From contig CANMLK010000015.1 of NCBI GenBank assembly GCA_947498445.1, forward strand, positions 1 to 32,125: 32,125 nucleotides of DNA, in the 5' to 3' direction. Positions 26,369-32,125 of the stretch are shown one piece after another. The first letter of the stretch is position 1; each line of letters begins with the position of its first letter. Made by a program: the position numbers and the translations under genes. The notes below the pieces were generated by a model that did not search any database, had not been told where the DNA came from, and was given only the letters and a program-made list of their open reading frames with translations. Source of the DNA: Beijerinckiaceae bacterium (GTDB taxonomy: Bacteria > Pseudomonadota > Alphaproteobacteria > Rhizobiales > Beijerinckiaceae).

Positions 26369-26914
26369 ATGAGCATGCAAGAAATCACACCAGCGCCGGG
26401 GCGAGCCTGCGGCTCATGCATGATGTGCTGCAAGGTCTTTAATGTGCCCGAACTCGCCAAGCCCGCTGGCCGCTGGTGCGTGAATGCGCGCGCTGGGGTG
26501 GGCTGCGTCATACATGACGCTCGCCCCATGTCATGCCGCATGTTCCAGTGCTTTTGGCTCAGCTCGTCAACGCTGAGCGACGAATGGAAACCGGACCGCG
26601 CGAAATTTGTCGTCGCAGTTGAGACCAATGGCGCGCTGCAGATCATGTGCGATGCAGCGCAACCGACCGCGTGGCGGCGCGAGCCTTATGAATCGCAAAT
26701 TCGCCGCTGGGCGGAGCATGGCGTGACTATAAAAAAGCCGGTGCTGCTGATGATCGGCGACAAGGCCAGCGTGATCCTGCCCAACACCGAATTGCCGATT
26801 GGCCAGCTCAATCCGGGCGACGGCGTTGAGCTGACCCACGACGGCACGCGCTTTCATGCAAGCGTGCGCAAGGCGAGTCTGGCGCAGACAAGCGCAGGGA
26901 AGACGAGCGCGTGA
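26369..26914 (+). CDS. YkgJ-like cysteine-cluster protein within the cox operon
   Basis: 181 residues. The N-terminal part has CGSCMMCCKVFNV (about 15-27), then WCVNARAGVGCVIHDARPMS and CRMFQCFW, the cysteine pattern of the YkgJ/UPF0153 group of putative zinc- or iron-chelating proteins. The C-terminal 90 residues (from about MCDAAQPTAW) resemble nothing I recognise. The ATG at 26369 was chosen because the cysteine domain follows at once; the tracked ORF begins inside coxD. Its stop overlaps the coxE GTG start (GTGA), so it is co-translated with cox maturation genes. A metal-handling role in cofactor or active-site maturation is possible, but this is inference. Confidence 0.8.
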   Translation: MSMQEITPAPGRACGSCMMCCKVFNVPELAKPAGRWCVNARAGVGCVIHDARPMSCRMFQCFWLSSSTLSDEWKPDRAKFVVAVETNGALQIMCDAAQPTAWRREPYESQIRRWAEHGVTIKKPVLLMIGDKASVILPNTELPIGQLNPGDGVELTHDGTRFHASVRKASLAQTSAGKTSA

Positions 26915-28152
26915 GCCAAGCGCGGGCGCCCGGACAGGACAAATCTGGCGGAGCGCTTGCCGAAAATATTTTGCACTTTGCGCGGGCGTTGCGCGCAGCG
27001 GGCCTGCCGATTGGCACGGGCGCGGCGCTCGACGCCATCAGCGCGATCGAGGTTGCGGGCGTGCGCAACCGCGATGATTTTCGCGTGACGCTGGAAGCGG
27101 TGTTCGTCAAAAAGCGTGAACACGCTGCGGTGTTTGACGAAGCGTTCCGCATTTTCTGGCGCCGTCGCGGCTTCCTTGAACAATTGATGACGCTGATGTC
27201 GCCGGTTGATCAGCCCGCAAACGGGCCAGGCGCGCCAGTTGAAAAGCCCGCTGCTGCGGCTGCACGGGTAGCGCAGGCGCTGATGGGCAAGCGCGAACCT
27301 GAGCGCGAGGAAAGCGCCGTCACTTACGATCAATCGTTCACGGTCTCGCAAGAAAAACTCCTGCAGCGCAAGGACTTTGCGCAAATGAGCGCCGCTGAGA
27401 TCGCGGACGCCTTGCGCGCCATCGCGGCGCTGGATCTGTCTGGCGATGAGCGGCGTACGAGGCGTTTTGCGCCTGCTCGCTCTGGCGCGCGCATCGATTT
27501 GCGCCGCACGCTGCGCCGCTCCATGCGCGGTGGCGGCAGTTTCATTGATCTTGCGCGCACCGCGCCGCAGGTGCGCAAGCCGCCCATCGTGATCTTGTGC
27601 GACATCTCGGGTTCGATGGCTGAATACACGCGCGTGTTTTTGCATTTCTTCCACGCGCTGACAGAGAAACGCGGGCGCGTGCACACGTTTCTGTTCGGCA
27701 CGCGGCTCACCAATGTCACGCGCGCGCTGCGCCACAAGGACCCCGACGAGGCGCTCGCGCAATGCTCCGGCGATGTTCTCGACTGGTCGGGCGGCACGCG
27801 CATCGGACAGTGCCTGCGCCAGTTCAATCGTGATTGGTCGCGGCGCGTGCTGGGGCAGGGCGCCACGGTATTAATCTTCACCGACGGACTTGAGCGGGAG
27901 GGCGTGAGCGAGCTTGCCCGCGAGATGGAGCGTTTGCACAAATCCGCCCGCCGCCTTGTCTGGCTCAATCCGCTGCTGCGGTTTGAGCGGTTTGAGCCGC
28001 GCGCGCAGGGCGTGTGGGCCATGCTGCCGCATGTGGACGAGTTCCGGGCGGTCCACAATCTGGCGAGCGTAGCCGCGCTGGCGGCGGCGCTTTCGGCGCC
28101 CCGAACAGGCGGCGCCGTCGATCCGCGGATGTGGTTGAAGCGCGTGGGCTGA
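26911..28152 (+). CDS. coxE: VWA-domain protein CoxE
   Basis: 413 residues. An N-terminal region (ILHFARALRAAGLPIGTGAA) and a C-terminal von Willebrand factor A domain starting VRKPPIVILCDISGSMAEYT, with the MIDAS motif DISGSM (about 231-236), are typical of CoxE/YehP-like proteins. It binds a divalent metal and works with the MoxR ATPase CoxD to assemble the CO dehydrogenase active site in Oligotropha. It begins at GTG, overlapping the previous stop. The middle is rich in basic residues (RRTLRRSMRGGG). Confidence 0.92.
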   Translation: MSQARAPGQDKSGGALAENILHFARALRAAGLPIGTGAALDAISAIEVAGVRNRDDFRVTLEAVFVKKREHAAVFDEAFRIFWRRRGFLEQLMTLMSPVDQPANGPGAPVEKPAAAAARVAQALMGKREPEREESAVTYDQSFTVSQEKLLQRKDFAQMSAAEIADALRAIAALDLSGDERRTRRFAPARSGARIDLRRTLRRSMRGGGSFIDLARTAPQVRKPPIVILCDISGSMAEYTRVFLHFFHALTEKRGRVHTFLFGTRLTNVTRALRHKDPDEALAQCSGDVLDWSGGTRIGQCLRQFNRDWSRRVLGQGATVLIFTDGLEREGVSELAREMERLHKSARRLVWLNPLLRFERFEPRAQGVWAMLPHVDEFRAVHNLASVAALAAALSAPRTGGAVDPRMWLKRVG

Positions 28153-28169
28153 AGCTCCACCTCATGCGC

Positions 28170-28214
28170 CGCTTGGTCATGAAACGCTTGGTCATGAAGC
28201 GCTTGGTCATGGCG
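28170..28214. repeat. 15-bp tandem repeat, 3 copies, between coxE and the xdhC-like gene
   Basis: CGCTTGGTCATGAAA, CGCTTGGTCATGAAG and CGCTTGGTCATGGCG follow head to tail from 28170. A short plus-strand frame over them (28164-28253, 29 codons) reads MRRLVMKRLVMKRLVMARG, but it has no ribosome site, so I do not call it a gene. Confidence 0.9.
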
Positions 28215-28268
28215 CGCGGGAGCGCTATATTCATTCGTACATTCCGACTTTAGCTCCGGGAGGCTCTC

Positions 28269-28592
28269 ATGCTCGCCACCGACGAAAACATTCTGGCCCG
28301 CGCCGAGGACTGGCGAAAAGCAGGCAAGGGCGTCGCCATTGCGACCGTTACGGAAACCTGGGGCTCGGCGCCGCGGCCGGTCGGCTCGCATCTCGTCATC
28401 GATGAAGATGGTCATTTCCTGGGCTCCGTTTCGGGCGGGTGCGTCGAGGGCGAGGTTGTCAGCGAGGCGATGGACACGATCGCCGATGGCAAGCCGCGCA
28501 TTCTGGAGTTTGGCGTGGCCGATGAAGCTGCGTGGCGCGTTGGCCTCTCGTGCGGCGGGCGTATTCGCGTCTATGTCGAGAAGGTGGTCTGA
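28269..28592 (+). CDS. XdhC/CoxI family protein, N-terminal domain only
   Basis: 107 residues with WGSAPRPVGSHLVIDEDGHF and GSVSGGCVEGEVVSEA, the XdhC/CoxI N-terminal domain, ending in LSCGGRIRVYVEKVV. In xdhC this domain is fused to a Rossmann domain; here the two halves are separate genes, an arrangement seen in other cox clusters. XdhC proteins bind and protect the sulfurated molybdenum cofactor before insertion into the apoenzyme. GGGAGG lies just upstream. The stop and the next start share TGATG. Confidence 0.92.
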   Translation: MLATDENILARAEDWRKAGKGVAIATVTETWGSAPRPVGSHLVIDEDGHFLGSVSGGCVEGEVVSEAMDTIADGKPRILEFGVADEAAWRVGLSCGGRIRVYVEKVV

Positions 28593-29311
28593 TGCGTTTC
28601 GATGTTCTGGCCGCAATGAATGGCGAACGCGCGGCGCGGCGCGCCTGTGTGCTCGTCACCGAAATGCCCGGCGGTGATCAGCGGTTTGTGAAAGCCGCTG
28701 ATCTGGCGTCCGATCCGCTCGCCGAGATTCTTGAGGCGAGCCTGCGCACTGGCAAGAGCGGCATGGTGGAGCACGAGGGCCGCTCGTATTTCCTTACCGT
28801 GCAGGCGCCGCCCGCGCGGCTGATCGTGATTGGCGCCGTGCATATTACGCAAGCGCTGGCGCCCATGGCGCGCGTCGCGGGGTTCGATCTGACGATCATC
28901 GATCCGCGCACCGCGTTCGCCACGCTGGAGCGTTTTCCGGACGTGACGCTGATTGCCGACTGGCCGCAGGAGATCATCCCGACGCTTGGGCTTGATCGCT
29001 ATACGGCGGTTGCGTGTTTCACGCACGATCCCAAGATTGACGATCCGGGGATCGAAGCGGCGTTGTCTGCGGAGTGTTTTTATGTCGGCGCGCTCGGCTC
29101 GCGAAAGACCCACGGCAACCGCGTGCAACGCCTGAAGGAGAAGGGTTTCTCCGATGAGCAGATTGCGCGCATCAAGGCGCCCATCGGCGTTGATATCGGC
29201 GCGGTGAGCCCGGCGGAAATCGCCGTGTCCGTGCTTGCGGAAATCGTGCTTTCGCTGCGCAAGAAGCCTTTGCGCGCGGACGCGCCGCAACGCGCTGGAG
29301 CAGCGGCGTGA
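28592..29311 (+). CDS. XdhC/CoxI family protein, Rossmann (C-terminal) domain
   Basis: 239 residues. The first 80 resemble a diverged N-terminal XdhC portion. Then LIVIGAVHITQALAPMARVA, FDLTIIDPRTAF, VACFTHDPKIDDPGIEAAL and YVGALGSRKTHGNRVQRLKE mark the XdhC Rossmann domain. The C-terminal block IGVDIGAVSPAEIAVSVLAE is also conserved. It should cooperate with the preceding small protein in molybdenum cofactor handling. The start ATG 28592 overlaps the previous stop by one base; the tracked GTG start is inside the upstream gene. Confidence 0.93.
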   Translation: MRFDVLAAMNGERAARRACVLVTEMPGGDQRFVKAADLASDPLAEILEASLRTGKSGMVEHEGRSYFLTVQAPPARLIVIGAVHITQALAPMARVAGFDLTIIDPRTAFATLERFPDVTLIADWPQEIIPTLGLDRYTAVACFTHDPKIDDPGIEAALSAECFYVGALGSRKTHGNRVQRLKEKGFSDEQIARIKAPIGVDIGAVSPAEIAVSVLAEIVLSLRKKPLRADAPQRAGAAA

Positions 29312-30339
29312 AGTTTGGACCTGTAGCGGTGGCCGACAGCGTTGGCGCCATCGCTGCACACAGCATTCGGTATGACAGTTTCGTCCTCAAGAAGGGGGAG
29401 ACCGTCACGCGCGCGCATGTGGAGAGCCTGCGCGGCGCGGGCATTCTGGAAATTGTCGTCGCGCAGCTTGAAGGTGATGATGTTGGCGAGAATGACGCAG
29501 CTGGCGCGCTGGCCCGCGCGTTGGCCGGCGCCCATGTTCGTATTGAAAAGCCATTCACCGGGCGTAGCAATCTGTTTGCCGAACGCGCGGGCGTGCTGGT
29601 CATCGACGAGGCGGGCGTCAATGGCGTCAACGATGTTGACGAAACGTTGACCGTCGCAACGCTGGCGCCATGGAAGGCTGTGGTCGCAGGCGAGATGATC
29701 GGCACGGTGAAGATCATTCCCTACGCTGCGCCAAGACGTGGGCTCGACGCCGCGTTGGCTCTGTCACGCAAGGACTTCATCAAGGTTGCCGCATTCAGCG
29801 GCAAGAAGGTCGGCGTCATCTCGACATTGCTGCCGGGCCTGAAGTCGGCGACGGTGACCAAGACGTTGCGCGTGATGAGCGAACGCCTTGCGCCAATGGG
29901 CGGCGAAATTGTATGCGATTTGCGCACGCCCCATGAGTCCGGGGCGCTCTCCGCAGCGATTCGCGAGGTCGCGCCGCTCGCTGACATTGTGGTGGTCTTC
30001 GGCGCCTCCGCGATCACCGACCGGCGGGACGTGATCCCCTCTGCGCTCGTCCATGCGGGCGGCGAGATTGTGCATCTGGGCATGCCGGTTGATCCGGGCA
30101 ATCTGCTGCTGTTGGGGCGCATCGCAGGCAAGCCGCTGCTGGGAGCGCCGGGTTGCGCGCGCTCGCCAAAGGAAAACGGCTTTGACTGGGTGCTGCAGCG
30201 ACTCTTTGCCGACCTTGAGGTTACGGCGTCCGACGTCAGGCGCATGGGCGTTGGCGGCTTGCTGATGGAAATCGTCACACGCGGTCAGCCGCGTGAAGGT
30301 CAGCAGGGCGAAACCGGCGGTTCTGGCGACGATGACTGA
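29308..30339 (+). CDS. Molybdopterin-binding (MoeA/MogA-fold) protein
   Basis: 343 residues. The N-terminal half begins MKFGPVAVADSVGAIAAHSI, a MoeA-like opening. The second half contains a MoCF-type molybdopterin-binding fold: VGVISTLLPGLKSATVTKTL, IVVVFGASAITDRRDVIPSA and HLGMPVDPGNLLLLGRIAGK. Such proteins occur next to MobA-like transferases in cox and xdh clusters and are thought to act in cofactor modification or delivery. It starts at GTG overlapping the previous stop (GTGA), and its last 8 bases overlap the next gene. Confidence 0.88.
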   Translation: MKFGPVAVADSVGAIAAHSIRYDSFVLKKGETVTRAHVESLRGAGILEIVVAQLEGDDVGENDAAGALARALAGAHVRIEKPFTGRSNLFAERAGVLVIDEAGVNGVNDVDETLTVATLAPWKAVVAGEMIGTVKIIPYAAPRRGLDAALALSRKDFIKVAAFSGKKVGVISTLLPGLKSATVTKTLRVMSERLAPMGGEIVCDLRTPHESGALSAAIREVAPLADIVVVFGASAITDRRDVIPSALVHAGGEIVHLGMPVDPGNLLLLGRIAGKPLLGAPGCARSPKENGFDWVLQRLFADLEVTASDVRRMGVGGLLMEIVTRGQPREGQQGETGGSGDDD

Positions 30340-30943
30340 GCGCCCGCGCATTGCGGCTGTCATTTTGGCCGCTGGACAGTCGAGCCGCTATCGGGCGGCC
30401 GATCCCTCCGCCGTCTCGAAAGTTGTTGCGACGCTCGCAGGTAAGCCCCTTGTGCGACACGTTGTGGAAGCGGCGTTCGCCGCTGACCTTGATCCGGTCG
30501 TCGTGGTCACCGGCTTTGCGCGGGAGGCGAGCGTAGCCGCACTTGAGGGGCTGGCGGTCAGCTTTGTCCACAATCTGTCCTTTGCGAGCGGTTTGTCGTC
30601 GTCGCTGAAGACCGGCGTTGCTTCCTTGCCTGATGACGTGGCGGGCGCCGCGATCTTGCTGGCTGACATGCCCAGGGTGAGCGGCGATTTGCTGCACACT
30701 CTTGCGGCGGTGTTCCACGATAATCCGCACGCCTCTGCGCTTGCGCCAAATCTGAATGGGCAGCGCGGCAATCCGGTTTTTATCCGCCGCGCGCTTTTCG
30801 ATGACGTTGCGCGGCTTGAGGGCGACGTCGGAGCGCGCGCGTTATTGCGAGGCCGCAGCGACGTTATTGACGTGGCGATGGACGACGAAGCCGTCGCATT
30901 TGATGTCGACACGCCGGACGCATTGACCGCGCGCGACGCGTGA
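30332..30943 (+). CDS. MobA-like nucleotidyltransferase (MocA type) for molybdenum cofactor
   Basis: 203 residues with the nucleotide-binding signature IAAVILAAGQSSRYRAA, VVVVTGFARE, SGLSSSLKTGVASLPDD, ILLADMPRVS and GQRGNPVFIRRALFDDV. This is the MobA-like NTP-transferase fold, in the subgroup (MocA) that forms molybdopterin cytosine dinucleotide. That dinucleotide is the cofactor of CoxL-type hydroxylases, which fits the cluster. The ATG at 30332 overlaps the upstream gene by 8 nt and gives the canonical N-terminus. It is the last gene of the series and is convergent with the EAL gene. Confidence 0.92.
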   Translation: MTERPRIAAVILAAGQSSRYRAADPSAVSKVVATLAGKPLVRHVVEAAFAADLDPVVVVTGFAREASVAALEGLAVSFVHNLSFASGLSSSLKTGVASLPDDVAGAAILLADMPRVSGDLLHTLAAVFHDNPHASALAPNLNGQRGNPVFIRRALFDDVARLEGDVGARALLRGRSDVIDVAMDDEAVAFDVDTPDALTARDA

Positions 30944-30951
30944 CGCCTCGC

Positions 30952-31749
30952 TTACGATGCGCCTGCGATGCGCAGCCTTGCCGAAGCCGAGCCGCAGCCG
31001 AACAGGGTATTGATGTCTGCGCACGGCAAGGGCCGCGAAAACAGGTAGCCCTGAAGCTCGTGGCAACCGGCCTCGATGAGCGCCCGCTGTTGCTCTGACG
31101 TTTCCACACCCTCAGCCGTGACGGTGAGGCCAAGGTTCCGGCCGAGCTGGACGATGGAGCGCACAAGAATATCCGATTCCGGGTCCATGGATTCGACGAA
31201 GGCGCGGTCAATCTTGATCTTGTCGAGCGGCAGCTTGCGTAAATAAATCAGGCCGGAATATCCGGCTCCAAAGTCATCAAGCGCAACCCTTATCCCGAGT
31301 TTGCGCAATGCCGCGAGTTTCGCGTAGGCGCGGGGCATGTCTTCGACAGGGAAATGTTCCGTCAACTCCAGTTCAAGCCGGTCAGGCGGAAAGCCTGTTT
31401 CATTTAAAATACGGCGAACGGTGTTGAGAAAGCCGAATTGCAGCTGCTTTGGCGAAATGTTGACGGCCACGCATACGCCCGGCCAGTTCAGGCCTTCCGA
31501 ACATGCGCGTTGCAACGCCCATTCGCCAAGGTCGCACACGAAGCCAGATTGCTCGGCGACCTCCAGAAAGTCTTGGGGGGAAGCCAACTGACCGGAAGGC
31601 AAGCGCATGCGCATGAGCGCTTCCACAGTGACCGTGCGCGCAGTCGTCGCCGATACGATGGGCTGATAATAAAGGGTAAACTGGTTGCGCTGGAGGGCCT
31701 GGGCCAAATCGTCCCGCGTAAACGCTGTCTCGGATCGATCTACAGTCAT
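30952..31749 (-). CDS. Standalone EAL-domain cyclic-di-GMP phosphodiesterase
   Basis: 265 residues consisting almost only of an EAL domain. Metal- and substrate-binding positions are visible: VEALMR (EAL), VAVNISPKQL (Asn), LELELTEH (Glu), VALDDFGAGYSGL (Asp-Asp), LDKIKIDRAFV (Lys), VTAEGVET (Glu) and LQGYLFSRPL (Gln). The domain is therefore probably active, hydrolysing c-di-GMP to pGpG. There is no GGDEF or sensor domain and no membrane segment. ATG 31749 is preferred over the tracked TTG at 31761. It is separated from the right-hand IS by about 160 bases in which I see nothing else. Confidence 0.92.
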   Translation of the reverse strand: MTVDRSETAFTRDDLAQALQRNQFTLYYQPIVSATTARTVTVEALMRMRLPSGQLASPQDFLEVAEQSGFVCDLGEWALQRACSEGLNWPGVCVAVNISPKQLQFGFLNTVRRILNETGFPPDRLELELTEHFPVEDMPRAYAKLAALRKLGIRVALDDFGAGYSGLIYLRKLPLDKIKIDRAFVESMDPESDILVRSIVQLGRNLGLTVTAEGVETSEQQRALIEAGCHELQGYLFSRPLPCADINTLFGCGSASARLRIAGAS

Positions 31750-31910
31750 TCTTTGTCCCAAGCGCGGATCAGATCCGGTGGCACGACAGAGTGCAGTGGC
31801 GGATCAAAAAAAAGTCATAGCCGGAAATCACATTCTTCAATCAGCGGAGACTAGACGGGATTTATTAACGAGCCCTTCCGCTACAACAAAGAAAGACGCA
31901 GCGGCAACTA

Positions 31911-32125
31911 GAGCGCGTTGACATTCATCGTGTCCAAATATGCGCGCTGACGATTGATAGCATGGACATGAATGCTATCGGTGTTTGTTCGTAGCGCGTT
32001 GCGATGCGCCTGAAGTGTTTGAGCTTCAGGAAGAAGCGCTCGATGAGATTTCGTTCGCAATATAGCGCGTAGTCGCAGCGAACCTGTGGCGACGTCGTTC
32101 TGGGCGGAATGACGGCGATCGCGTT
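31911..32125 (-). mobile_element. 3' end of an IS5-family insertion sequence (right copy, cut by window edge)
   Basis: This is the inverted counterpart of the left-edge element. The terminal GAGCGCGTTGACATTCATCG follows a TA dinucleotide at 31909-31910. It runs to the edge of the window, so its other end is not seen. The overlap with the left copy has two substitutions in 146 bases, so they are distinct copies. Confidence 0.85.
31925..32125 (-). CDS. IS5-family DDE transposase, C-terminal fragment
   Basis: The minus strand is open from the window edge for 66 codons, reading NAIAVIPPRTTSPQVRCDYA then LYCERNLIERFFLKLKHFRR to the stop. The IPPR block followed by the R-x3-E-x6-K motif is typical of IS5-type transposases (IS427/IS1031-like). 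The product continues beyond the window, so completeness is unknown. Confidence 0.88.
   Translation of the reverse strand, partial: NAIAVIPPRTTSPQVRCDYALYCERNLIERFFLKLKHFRRIATRYEQTPIAFMSMLSIVSAHIWTR

Noticed and set aside
28164-28253. 29-codon gene encoding LVMKR repeats
   Set aside because: No ribosome site, and the frame simply follows a 15-bp tandem repeat; kept only as a repeat.

Overview
The window is GC-rich, densely coded DNA from an alphaproteobacterium, most likely of the Hyphomicrobiales (Rhizobiales) type. The grounds are gene content (TctC/Bug-type binding proteins without TctAB, a complete Liv cassette with an extended LivM, and a cox-type molybdenum hydroxylase accessory cluster) and a paired hairpin repeat that reads 'VMAGLDPAI' in translation, a signature I associate with this order. 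No rRNA or tRNA gene was seen, and no gene-free stretch exceeds about 300 bases. I cannot name the genus.

Layout. Both edges carry the 3' end of the same IS5-family insertion sequence in inverted orientation. The left copy cuts off a TctC-type gene after about 70 codons. Then come rpsD (minus strand, good sigma70-type promoter, long leader), a flavodoxin-fold NAD(P)H oxidoreductase, and an fbpABC ferric-iron transporter operon (plus). A KGG-repeat stress protein, a probably catalytically dead RBBP9/YdeN-like hydrolase and an orphan TctC protein follow. Next are purB and rpe (minus), a divergent MFS transporter, a small exported protein, a P1-family (S58/NylC-like) peptidase and ccdA. A minus-strand block holds livK, a second orphan TctC gene with a decayed TctC fragment beside it, a small membrane protein, and livF-livG-livM-livH. 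The minus-strand pair pcaD-pcaC follows; its PcaD carries a Lys/Ala-rich histone-H1-like tail of about 155 residues.

Divergent from pcaD is a long plus-strand series: coxG, coxS, coxM, a strong terminator, then coxD (MoxR ATPase), a YkgJ-like cysteine-cluster protein, coxE (VWA), split XdhC/CoxI N- and C-domains, a molybdopterin-binding protein and a MobA-like nucleotidyltransferase. Most of these overlap by 1-8 nt or abut, so they are probably co-translated. They would mature and insert the cofactor of a molybdenum hydroxylase whose large catalytic subunit (CoxL) is absent here. A standalone EAL phosphodiesterase lies between this series and the right-hand IS copy.

Functionally the window joins iron uptake, uptake of small organic or amino acids (Liv, TctC), the last ring-derived steps of the beta-ketoadipate pathway (PcaC, PcaD) and a molybdenum hydroxylase. 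This fits an oligotroph using aromatic or organic acids, but the substrates are inference. The most unusual items are the PcaD-H1-tail fusion, the cox cluster without its large subunit and with a YkgJ-like gene inside it, the RBBP9-like pseudoenzyme, and an orphan terminator in the leader of the P1 peptidase gene.
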